Of a stretch of DNA of 64,000 bases, positions 17,982 through 25,949 are shown piece by piece. Under the pieces are notes generated by a model. That model had not been told where the DNA came from, made no database searches, and worked only from the letters and a program-made list of their open reading frames with translations. Source of the stretch: Bog-473 sp963736525 (GTDB lineage: Bacteria > Actinomycetota > Acidimicrobiia > Acidimicrobiales > RAAP-2); contig CAVTPF010000018.1 of assembly GCA_963736525.1 (NCBI GenBank), forward strand, positions 186,001 to 250,000, read 5' to 3'. The first letter of the stretch is position 1. Each line of letters opens with the position of its first letter. A program made the position numbers and the translations under genes.

Positions 17982-18097
17982 GGAATTTGTTGCTGGGAAC
18001 GGCTGTGGAGGCGGCGTCCGCCGGGGCAAGCGGCTCTCTTTTCGCCGTTTCGAGTCCGCCGAAGGGATGAACCTGAGACGTCCGTGGTCTAGCGTCG

Positions 18098-21000
18098 ATG
18101 GTGGTGCAACGGGACTTGGCCCGGGTGGTCGCTGAATCGGGCGCGAGTCGGCGGAGCATGGCGCTGCGGGGGGCGTCCATCGCCCTCGCTGCCATGTCGC
18201 TCGGCTCCGGGGCGCTGCTGGTGGTCGGCGGCTCGGCCGCGGAAGCGGCCGCCACCATCACCAGCGTCGGCTCCCTGGCCGACAACCAGGGCAACGGGGT
18301 GGGGTCGCTGTCGGTGAGCCCCAAGACCGTGGGTGACGCGCTGGTGCTGGCGGTCAAGATCTCCTCGGCCAGCGCCACGGTGAGCTCGGTCAGCGGGGGA
18401 GGGGCGAGCTGGACCAAGGTGAGCTCCTACGAGGACACGTCCTCCCACGACCTCGAGCTCTGGCTCGGCACCGTGACGGCGACGGGCTCGTCGACGATCA
18501 GCGTCGGCTACTCGGCCTCGGTGAGCTCCACGAGCATCGAGCTGACCGCCCAGGAGTTCACGGCCGGGCTGGGCAGCGCCTCGGTGTGGAGCAAAGACGT
18601 CGCCGCCGGCCAGTCCAACGCCTCGTCGACCACCATCGCCTCGCCCACCCTCACCGCGGCGCACGCCGGTGAGCTCTACGTCAGCTACAGCCGCTGTCCG
18701 AACCAGGTCCTCGACGGCTCGACCCCGGGGTTCACCTACGACCCGACGAGCCTCGGCAACATGTACCTCTTCGACCCGAGCGTCACCGGCACCGTCTCGC
18801 CGACCTCCACCCAGTCCCCGGCGAACACCTCGGCGGCCATCGGGGCCTTGCTCGCGGTCTCGAGCTCGGCACCGGCGCCCACCGTCACCGGCGTCTCGCC
18901 GAGTTCGGGCCCGGCCGCCGGCGGCACCGCGGTCACCGTGACGGGGACCAACTTCGCCTCCGGCGACACCGTGAGCTTCGGAGGGGTGGCGGCCGGCGGC
19001 GTGACCGTCGCCTCGGCCAGCTCCCTCAGCGCGACCTCCCCGGCCGGCTCCGGGACCGTCGACGTGACCGTGACCGGAACGGGCGGCACCAGCACCAAGA
19101 GCACGGCCGACCAGTTCACCTACGCCGGCACGCCGCCGGCGCCCACCGTCACCGGCGTCTCGCCGAGTTCGGGCCCGGCCGCCGGCGGCACCGCGGTCAC
19201 CGTGACGGGGACCAACTTCGCCTCCGGCGACACCGTGAGCTTCGGAGGGGTGGCGGCCGGCGGCGTGACCGTCGCCTCGGCCAGCTCCCTCAGCGCGACC
19301 TCCCCGGCCGGCTCTGGGACCGTCGACGTGACCGTGACCGGAACGGGCGGCACCAGCACCAAGAGCACGGCCGACCAGTTCACCTACACGGTCGCACCGC
19401 CGGTGCCCACGGTCACGGCGCTGTCACCGACCTCCGGACCGACCGGCGGCATCTCGCGGGAGTCGGGCAATTTCCCGCAGAGCAGTGAGTCGTACGGCAA
19501 CGACGCCATCACCATCAGCCCGGTCAAGGTGGGGGACCTGGTGGTCCTGTCGATGCAGCTGCACACGACGAGCGTCTCCATCACCTCCATCTCCGGAGGC
19601 AACGTCGCGGGGTGGCAGCGGGCCCTCAGCTACTCCAACACCGGGACCGACGTGCTGCATTACGAGGTCTGGTGGGGCGTTGCTGCCGCCACGGGGCCAT
19701 CGACCGTCTCCATCAGCTACTCGGCGCCGGTGACGGGCTATGCCATCGAGCTCATCGCGGATTCGTTCGCCTCTGGGTCGGGCTTGCCGTGGTCGGTCGT
19801 CGCGGCGGCCGGGGCGTCCGGACCGGTGTCGACCTCGGCGAACTGGCCGAGCCTGACCAGTGGCTCGAGCGCCGACCAGCTCTACTGGGGGGCCTCCGAA
19901 GAGGAGACCAGCGGGACCGGGGGTTCGACGCCGGGGTTCACCTACGACGTGACCGCCAACCAGAACTGCTTCCTCTTCGACGCCGCGTTGGTCCCCTCGA
20001 CGCCCTACGCCCCCAGCTGCAACGAGTCACCCGCGTCGGTGTCGACCGAGGTTGGGGTCATCTTTGCCGCCGCCGGAGCCGTCGCGACGCCGGTCACCAT
20101 CACGGGGACCAACTTCGCCACCGGCGACACCGTCAGCTTCGGCGGCGTGGCGGCCACCGGGGTCACGGTGGTCTCGGCGTCGAAGATCACGGCGACCGCG
20201 CCGCGGTCCATGACCGCGGGCACCGTCGACGTGACGGTGACCGGTCCGGGCGGCACCAGCACCAAGAGCACGGCCGACCAGTTCACGTACGTCTACGACC
20301 CGAGCTCGGCACCGGCGCCCACCGTCACCGGCGTCTCGCCGAGTTCGGGCCCGGCCGCCGGCGGCACCGCGGTCACCGTGACGGGGACCAACTTCGCCTC
20401 CGGCGACACCGTGAGCTTCGGAGGGGTGGCGGCCGGCGGCGTGACCGTCGCCTCGGCCAGCTCCCTCAGCGCGACCTCCCCGGCCGGCTCCGGGACCGTC
20501 GACGTGACCGTGACCGGAACGGGCGGCACCAGCACCAAGAGCACGGCCGACCAGTTCACCTACGCCGGCACGCCGCCGGCGCCCACCGTCACCGGCGTCT
20601 CGCCGAGTTCGGGCCCGGCCGCCGGCGGCACCGCGGTCACCGTGACGGGGACCAACTTCGCCTCCGGCGACACCGTGAGCTTCGGAGGGGTGGCGGCCGG
20701 CGGCGTGACCGTCGCCTCGGCCAGCTCCCTCAGCGCGACCTCCCCGGCCGGCTCTGGGACCGTCGACGTGACCGTGACCGGAACGGGCGGCACCAGCACC
20801 AAGAGCACGGCCGACCAGTTCACCTACACGGTCTCGGCACCGGTGATCACCAGCGTCGGCTCCCTGGCCGACAACCAGGGCAACGGGGTGGGGTCGCTGT
20901 CGGTGAGCCCCAAGACCGTGGGTGACGCGCTGGTGCTGGCGGTCAAGATCTCCTCGGCCAGCGCCACGGTGAGCTCGGTCAGCGGGGGAGGGGCGAGCTG

Positions 21001-21454
21001 GACCAAGGTGAGCTCCTACGAGGACACGTCCTCCCACGACCTCGAGCTCTGGCTCGGCACCGTGACGGCGACGGGCTCGTCGACGATCAGCGTCGGCTAC
21101 TCGGCCTCGGTGAGCTCCACGAGCATCGAGCTGACCGCCCAGGAGTTCACGGCCGGGCTGGGCAGCGCCTCGGTGTGGAGCAAAGACGTCGCCGCCGGCC
21201 AGTCCAACGCCTCGTCGACCACCATCGCCTCGCCCACCCTCACCGCGGCGCACGCCGGTGAGCTCTACGTCAGCTACAGCCGCTGTCCGAACCAGGTCCT
21301 CGACGGCTCGACCCCGGGGTTCACCTACGACCCGACGAGCCTCGGCAACATGTACCTCTTCGACCCGAGCGTCACCGGCACCGTCTCGCCGACCTCCACC
21401 CAGTCCCCGGCGAACACCTCGGCGGCCATCGGGGCCTTGCTCGCGGTCAGCTGA
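18098..21454 (+). CDS. Large secreted IPT/TIG repeat surface protein
   Basis: An 1118-residue exported protein. An Ala-rich hydrophobic segment (about residues 25-50) acts as signal peptide. Then come a 200-residue domain A1 (about 54-254), IPT/TIG domains 1 and 2, a third IPT domain split by a divergent 210-residue copy A2 (about 449-663), IPT 4 and 5, and A3 (917-1118), which is identical to A1 and ends at the stop. IPT units are 88 residues with GPAAGGTAVTVTGTNFASGD. No sortase motif or C-terminal anchor follows A3. A TAGCGT hexamer at 18090 lies 8 bases before GTG 18104, a possible leaderless start; ATG 18098 is the first start. It is probably an adhesin or carbohydrate-binding surface protein, but its ligand is unknown. 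Confidence 0.85.
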   Translation: MVVQRDLARVVAESGASRRSMALRGASIALAAMSLGSGALLVVGGSAAEAAATITSVGSLADNQGNGVGSLSVSPKTVGDALVLAVKISSASATVSSVSGGGASWTKVSSYEDTSSHDLELWLGTVTATGSSTISVGYSASVSSTSIELTAQEFTAGLGSASVWSKDVAAGQSNASSTTIASPTLTAAHAGELYVSYSRCPNQVLDGSTPGFTYDPTSLGNMYLFDPSVTGTVSPTSTQSPANTSAAIGALLAVSSSAPAPTVTGVSPSSGPAAGGTAVTVTGTNFASGDTVSFGGVAAGGVTVASASSLSATSPAGSGTVDVTVTGTGGTSTKSTADQFTYAGTPPAPTVTGVSPSSGPAAGGTAVTVTGTNFASGDTVSFGGVAAGGVTVASASSLSATSPAGSGTVDVTVTGTGGTSTKSTADQFTYTVAPPVPTVTALSPTSGPTGGISRESGNFPQSSESYGNDAITISPVKVGDLVVLSMQLHTTSVSITSISGGNVAGWQRALSYSNTGTDVLHYEVWWGVAAATGPSTVSISYSAPVTGYAIELIADSFASGSGLPWSVVAAAGASGPVSTSANWPSLTSGSSADQLYWGASEEETSGTGGSTPGFTYDVTANQNCFLFDAALVPSTPYAPSCNESPASVSTEVGVIFAAAGAVATPVTITGTNFATGDTVSFGGVAATGVTVVSASKITATAPRSMTAGTVDVTVTGPGGTSTKSTADQFTYVYDPSSAPAPTVTGVSPSSGPAAGGTAVTVTGTNFASGDTVSFGGVAAGGVTVASASSLSATSPAGSGTVDVTVTGTGGTSTKSTADQFTYAGTPPAPTVTGVSPSSGPAAGGTAVTVTGTNFASGDTVSFGGVAAGGVTVASASSLSATSPAGSGTVDVTVTGTGGTSTKSTADQFTYTVSAPVITSVGSLADNQGNGVGSLSVSPKTVGDALVLAVKISSASATVSSVSGGGASWTKVSSYEDTSSHDLELWLGTVTATGSSTISVGYSASVSSTSIELTAQEFTAGLGSASVWSKDVAAGQSNASSTTIASPTLTAAHAGELYVSYSRCPNQVLDGSTPGFTYDPTSLGNMYLFDPSVTGTVSPTSTQSPANTSAAIGALLAVS
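18257..18859 (+). repeat. 603-base direct repeat, copy 1 (domain A1)
   Basis: This block encodes the first A domain and is identical, as far as I could compare by eye, to 20846-21448. The offset is 2589 bases, exactly 863 codons, so recombination between copies keeps the frame. Confidence 0.92.
18861..19393 (+). repeat. 533-base direct repeat, copy 1 (IPT1-IPT2)
   Basis: This block contains two tandem 264-base IPT units and is identical by eye to 20301-20833 (offset 1440 bases, 480 codons). Even the single T that distinguishes the second unit from the first is shared, so the two-unit block was copied as a whole. Confidence 0.92.
20301..20833 (+). repeat. 533-base direct repeat, copy 2 (IPT4-IPT5)
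   Basis: Second copy of the two-IPT block, directly followed by the repeated A domain. Together the right half of the gene mirrors the left half in a different order. Confidence 0.92.
20846..21448 (+). repeat. 603-base direct repeat, copy 2 (domain A3)
   Basis: Second copy of the A-domain block, ending two codons before the stop. Identity with 18257-18859 extends to synonymous positions, which points to recent duplication or gene conversion rather than protein-level selection. Confidence 0.92.
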
Positions 21455-21554
21455 GCACGAATTCCGATCCGCCCGGGCGCCGCGGGCCGATCGTCACCCG
21501 GGCGCCACACCGGGTAAACGCCACGTGCCACTTTCGTGAACGGCAGGTGTCCTC

Positions 21555-21560
21555 TACGCT
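21555..21560 (+). promoter_or_regulatory. Possible -10 element upstream of GT4 gene
   Basis: TACGCT at 21555-21560 fits TAnnnT and would give a leader of about 85 bases before the ATG at 21650. No good -35 is seen. Confidence 0.35.
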
Positions 21561-21649
21561 TGTTGCATACAGGTCGGTCCTCTTCACCGCCGCGGCTGTT
21601 CCGCCACCCCGGGCTGGTGCGCGCCCGACGCTCGAGGGGAACCAACGCG

Positions 21650-22756
21650 ATGACCGCAGCGACGCCACGACGCCTGTGCTGCTACCTCGACACGTTCAAC
21701 CTGGGCGGGATGGAACGGTCGCTGGCCACCCTGATCGAAGGTCTCGACGCCCGCTATTCGGTCGAGCTGATCGCCACGGACGAGCGCGTCGGCACCGAGA
21801 TCGCGCGCTCCAGGCCGGGGACCGGCGTCACGACGGTGCCGCGGGTCACGAGCAAGTTCGATCTCGGCTCCATCCGGGCGCACCTGCACGCCTTCCGGGC
21901 ATCGGCACCGGACCTGGTCCTGACTTCCCACGGCCAGCTCTACGCGGCGCAGTACGCCATCGTCGCCGCCGCACTGACCCGGCGGCCCATCATCGCCGTC
22001 GTCCACTGCGTCATAGCGAGGACCGACCCGGTCCAGGCGGTGCTGATGCGCGGCGCGTCGAAATGCGTCACCCGCTTCGTCGGGGTCTCGGCCTCCGTCG
22101 CGCGCGCCACCGAGTCAGAGTTGAACCTGGCGCCCGGGTCGGTCACCATCATCCACAACGGTGTGCCGGAGCCGGAGCCAGAGCCGGAGCCGATGCGCAT
22201 GCCACCCCACTGTGGCGACGACAACCGCCGGCTGCTCGGTTGCGTGGGCCGGCTCTCGTCGGAGAAGGGCTACGACGTCGCCCTCAGAGCCCTGGTCGAC
22301 CTGCCCGACTGCCACCTGGTGTTCCTCGGCGAGGGACCCGAGCTCGGGAAGATGCGACGGATGGCCGCCTCACTGGGCGTCAACGACCGCGTCCGGTTCG
22401 AGGGCTGGGTCCCACCGCCCTGGACGGCGCGCTGGCGCCCCGACGTCCTCCTCGTCCCCTCGTATTACGAGGGCTTCGGGCTGGTGGCCGTGGAGGCCAT
22501 GCTGGCCGGGATCCCGGTCGTGGCGAGCGACGTGGCGGGCCTCAGCGAGGTGCTGATGGACGGGAAGACGGGGCTCCTCGTCGAACCCGGCGAGCCCGAC
22601 GAGCTCGTGCGGGCCACGCGCCGCCTGCTGGACGACGTCGACCTCCGCGACGAGTTGGTGGTCCACGCCCGAGACGACGCACGCCGGCGCTTCAGCCCGT
22701 CCACCATGGTCGAGGCCTACCAGTCGCTCTTCGACGAGGTGCTCGCCGCGCGCTGA
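21650..22756 (+). CDS. GT4 glycosyltransferase
   Basis: A retaining GT-B glycosyltransferase of 368 residues. The N-terminal acceptor domain has the glycine-rich FNLGGMERSL. The C-terminal nucleotide-sugar domain has VGRLSSEKGYDVALRAL and the EX7E-type motif YEGFGLVAVEAMLAGIPVV. GAGGGGA at 21634-21640 lies nine bases before the ATG, which fixes the start. A short PE repeat (residues about 173-181) forms the hinge between domains. It converges on the flippase gene with a four-base gap, and surrounding genes suggest surface polysaccharide synthesis. Donor and acceptor are unknown. Confidence 0.88.
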   Translation: MTAATPRRLCCYLDTFNLGGMERSLATLIEGLDARYSVELIATDERVGTEIARSRPGTGVTTVPRVTSKFDLGSIRAHLHAFRASAPDLVLTSHGQLYAAQYAIVAAALTRRPIIAVVHCVIARTDPVQAVLMRGASKCVTRFVGVSASVARATESELNLAPGSVTIIHNGVPEPEPEPEPMRMPPHCGDDNRRLLGCVGRLSSEKGYDVALRALVDLPDCHLVFLGEGPELGKMRRMAASLGVNDRVRFEGWVPPPWTARWRPDVLLVPSYYEGFGLVAVEAMLAGIPVVASDVAGLSEVLMDGKTGLLVEPGEPDELVRATRRLLDDVDLRDELVVHARDDARRRFSPSTMVEAYQSLFDEVLAAR

Positions 22757-22760
22757 GCCC

Positions 22761-24224
22761 TCATCGGCTCACCTGGCCCGGACGTCGCAGGCCGCCCCAC
22801 ACGAGGCGGGCATAGTCGTGCAGCTCCTGACGGACCTCGGGCAGGGCGCACACGACCAGCAGGGGGAGGAAGAGCAGCAGATTGAAGGGCCAGGCCACCA
22901 ACGGGAAGAACGCCGGCGGGACGAGGCCAAGCAGGAGCCGGGCAGGGGGCCAGATTCCGAACGGGGCCACTTGCCGGGCGACGCGGATGACCTGGAACCA
23001 AGTCAGGCTTCCCACGGCGGTCGCCACGCCGAAACCGACGATCCCGAACAGATGGACCAGGAAGAACGCAAGGACGAAGGTGGCGATCAGGTTGATGAGC
23101 GTGCCGAAGGCGACGGACGCGTTGCGGGCCGCACTGAAGAGCAGGGCGAACAAGACAGTCAGGGGAGCCGCGGCGATCCGGCTCGCCGCCAGCCAGGCGA
23201 AGACCGGGATCATCGGCACCCATTGATGGCCGAAGGCGAACGGGATCAGCCAGTTGGCCAGTACGCAGGCAGCCAAGATGGGCACCGAGGTCATCAGGAG
23301 CTGGAGGACCATGCCTTGCTCGACACCCCGCACGAGCCGGTCGGTCTGCCCGCGCACCTTGCTCAGCGCCACCATGCCGAGCCGCCAGGTCGCGCGTTGG
23401 GCGAAGCCCAGGGTGTCGATGAGCCGCAGGGCGAGGGCCACGTAGCCGACGCCGGTCGAACCGTACATCGCACCGACGACGATGGGGTTGATCAAGCCCT
23501 TGCCCGTGCCGATGGCACCGGAGCTGGCATAGGGCAACCCGTGGTGAATGAGGTCCCGGGCGGTCTGGCGCGACCACGACCACCGGGGGCGCAGCCGGGC
23601 GAGCCAGTAGCTGCCGACCAGCAGCCACGCCTGCCACACCACGAAGGCGACGGCCAGTGACCAGGCTCCGGCGCCCGCGAAGGCAAGCGCGATGGCGACG
23701 GCATAGAGCATCGTGTCGCCACCCAGCTCCAGCCACGCCATGCGCTTGTACCCGAAGGCCCGCTCGATCTTGGCCTGGGCCGGCGCCCACACGACGTTGA
23801 ACGGCACGCTCACCATAAGGACCACGAAGACCCGCTGACTGGCCTCGATGCCCGAGACGAAGTGGCTCAACACGAGGGAGACGACGATCGCCAGGACGGA
23901 CAGGGAGACCGAGACGACCACCAGGAACGTGAACACCTGCTGGTAGAGGGTCTCGGTGGGCTCCTCCGGTTGACGGATCAGGTACACCTCGAGGCCCATC
24001 TGCGCCACGGCGGCGATGAGCGCGGCGAACGCTGCCGCGGCCGAGTACACGCCGTAGGCGCTCGGCCCGATGAGGCGCGTGACCACGACGATGCCGCCGG
24101 CGCGCAGCGCGATTCCCACCACCTCGCGCGCCGCCAGGTAGGCGCCACCCTGGATGGCGGACGTGCGGAGGGTGGCCTCGCTGGCGCCGACCGACTCGGC
24201 CTCGACGACCTGGTGTGCCTCCAT
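22761..24224 (-). CDS. Polysaccharide flippase (Wzx/MVF-like)
   Basis: A 487-residue integral membrane protein with about 12 to 14 hydrophobic helices spread over its length. The N-terminal pattern SAIQGGAYLAAREVVGIALR, then VVTRLIGPSAYGVYSAAAAF, is typical of oligosaccharide flippases of the polysaccharide transport family, which move lipid-linked glycans across the membrane. GAGGAG bases about 11 upstream support ATG 24224, although the frame is open further upstream with a hydrophilic leader. It is convergent with a GT4 gene and divergent from the nucleotidyltransferase-kinase gene. Confidence 0.85.
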   Translation of the reverse strand: MEAHQVVEAESVGASEATLRTSAIQGGAYLAAREVVGIALRAGGIVVVTRLIGPSAYGVYSAAAAFAALIAAVAQMGLEVYLIRQPEEPTETLYQQVFTFLVVVSVSLSVLAIVVSLVLSHFVSGIEASQRVFVVLMVSVPFNVVWAPAQAKIERAFGYKRMAWLELGGDTMLYAVAIALAFAGAGAWSLAVAFVVWQAWLLVGSYWLARLRPRWSWSRQTARDLIHHGLPYASSGAIGTGKGLINPIVVGAMYGSTGVGYVALALRLIDTLGFAQRATWRLGMVALSKVRGQTDRLVRGVEQGMVLQLLMTSVPILAACVLANWLIPFAFGHQWVPMIPVFAWLAASRIAAAPLTVLFALLFSAARNASVAFGTLINLIATFVLAFFLVHLFGIVGFGVATAVGSLTWFQVIRVARQVAPFGIWPPARLLLGLVPPAFFPLVAWPFNLLLFLPLLVVCALPEVRQELHDYARLVWGGLRRPGQVSR

Positions 24225-24461
24225 CTGGGACGCCAGCTCCTCACGCTCGCGCACGGTCGGTTCGATCGGCGGGGGCGACGACTCGTCGTCCTCGTCGTGC
24301 CCGCGGCCCACCACCCCCCTACGATGCCACTCGCCGCGCCGGCGGCGGCGCACACCACCGCGCCGGCCGGGCGACGGGATCGCGCACCGGGCATCTTCGT
24401 CTACCGTTTCCCTGAGCCGATCGCGCCTGACCAGGCGCGACGAGGGGATGGAAGGGTCAGG

Positions 24462-25946
24462 ATGGAACAGGTGGAGCGGCGTCGCCCCTCGGCGGCGGCA
24501 TCCGTGCCGCCGGGCGGTTGGCTGCAGCTCGAGGCGCTCACGACGGTGGAGTGCGCGCGCATCGTGGACCGGGCGGCGCTCGACCGCGTGCTCGTCCACG
24601 GGTCGCCCCCCGGCGAAGGCCGCGACCTCGACCTTCTCGTGCGACCCGGCTCCGAGGAGGCGGTGGCGGCCGCTCTCCTCGAGCATGGCTTTCACCGGGC
24701 CCGCCACTGCTTCGTCCGGTTCCGGCTCGGGTCGTGTGAGCAGATCGAGCTCTTCCCGGCCGCGTGGTGGGACCTCCCCGACCACGAGGAGCAGGCGTTG
24801 TTCGACGACGCGGCGCCCCTCCCGGGCTTCGAGCACCTGGTCCGTCCCAGCCCGGCCCACACGCTGCTGATCCTGGCCCGTCGTGTCGTCGAGGGTGTGG
24901 GCGTCCTCGACGAGAAGCGCCGGCGCTACGTGGACTGGGCCGTGGCACAGGACCCCAAGGCCTGGGACCATGCCGCGGCGCGGGCAGGGGCTTGGAATGG
25001 CGGCCGGTCGCTCGAGTTGCTCGAGCGGCTGGTGGGGCGGGGCTTCATCACCCGCACGACGCGGGCCAAGGTCATCGACGACCGGCTCCGCGCGTCGGGC
25101 TGGTCGAACCTCGACGCGCACCTCGAATCGGCCCGCCGCGTGCTCCCCCGACGGCACCGGCCCGCGGTCGTCTCCTTCTCGGGGCTCGACGGATCGGGCA
25201 AGTCGACCCAGGCCCGGCTGCTCGTGGACACCTTCGACCGCATGGGGACGAGCGCCGTGCTCGAGTGGGCCAAGCTCGGCGAGGACCGCCGGCTGTGGCC
25301 GCTGCGGCGGTGGGGGCGGCGCCTTCTGTTGCCGGTCGCCGCGCTGCGCGGACGGGACGCCACCGGTGGCAGCGCCCGTGAGGAGGCCGATGGCGCGCGT
25401 GCTCGAGCTGGACCGGGTGGCGACGACGAGGGCACCTCGCCCGACGCCGCGCGTGAGCTCCGGCGCTCGAGTAACGCGCTCTCCGCCACCTGGGCCTCCA
25501 TCGCACTCGCGTCGGTGATCTGGACGTATCGGCGCCAGGAGTCACGCTACCGAGGCCGGGCCGAGCTCCTCGTCTACGACCGCTATGTCCTCGACTCGGC
25601 CGCGCACCTGCGCTGGCGCTACGGCCAGGCGGGTCACACCGCCGAACGGCTGACGCGCCAGCTGCGGCGTTGGTCCCCGACACCGGCCTGTTCGTTCTTC
25701 CTCCGGCTCGACCCCGCCGCGGCCCAGCAGCGCAAGCTCGAAGATCGCCTCGACGACCTCGAGGCGCACGAACGCAGTTATGCCGAGGCGCTGGCGGGAC
25801 CCACCGGCGACGGCGTGCATGTCCTCGACGCCGGGCGCCCCGTCGACGAACTGGCGGCCGAAATCGCCGAGACCGTCTTCGAGGTCCTGGAGGAGCGGAA
25901 CAGCGGGCGCCGCTCGCCGCTGCGCCGGCTGCTGCGGAGAACCTGA
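24462..25946 (+). CDS. Nucleotidyltransferase-like plus thymidylate-kinase-like fusion
   Basis: A 494-residue cytosolic protein made of two enzyme-like parts. The N-terminal 220 residues carry VLVHGS (47-48) followed by RDLDLLV with Asp55 and Asp57, the GS...DxD pattern of the nucleotidyltransferase superfamily. From residue about 235 a P-loop kinase begins: SGLDGSGKST (241-249), later VYDRYVLDSAAHLRW, and a basic LID-like stretch, most like thymidylate kinase. A low-complexity acidic insert (about 300-330) separates kinase parts. GAAGGG five bases before ATG 24462 supports the start. The next gene follows after three bases, so the two are one transcription unit. The real substrate is unknown and dTMP is doubtful; a role in a surface-glycan pathway is inference. 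Confidence 0.7.
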   Translation: MEQVERRRPSAAASVPPGGWLQLEALTTVECARIVDRAALDRVLVHGSPPGEGRDLDLLVRPGSEEAVAAALLEHGFHRARHCFVRFRLGSCEQIELFPAAWWDLPDHEEQALFDDAAPLPGFEHLVRPSPAHTLLILARRVVEGVGVLDEKRRRYVDWAVAQDPKAWDHAAARAGAWNGGRSLELLERLVGRGFITRTTRAKVIDDRLRASGWSNLDAHLESARRVLPRRHRPAVVSFSGLDGSGKSTQARLLVDTFDRMGTSAVLEWAKLGEDRRLWPLRRWGRRLLLPVAALRGRDATGGSAREEADGARARAGPGGDDEGTSPDAARELRRSSNALSATWASIALASVIWTYRRQESRYRGRAELLVYDRYVLDSAAHLRWRYGQAGHTAERLTRQLRRWSPTPACSFFLRLDPAAAQQRKLEDRLDDLEAHERSYAEALAGPTGDGVHVLDAGRPVDELAAEIAETVFEVLEERNSGRRSPLRRLLRRT

Positions 25947-25949
25947 GCG

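Noticed and set aside
18861..20833. IPT repeats considered as a CRISPR-like or mobile-element array
   Set aside because: The 264-base units stay in frame and encode an 88-residue IPT/TIG domain. There are no spacers, terminal inverted repeats or transposase.
21455..21540. Repeated CCCGGGCGCC after the IPT gene as a terminator
   Set aside because: The two copies are direct rather than clearly inverted, and no T-run follows. The evidence is too weak to list.
22761..22800. Possible terminator between the GT4 gene and the flippase
   Set aside because: The four-base gap has no hairpin with a T-run, and nothing convincing was seen inside the gene ends.
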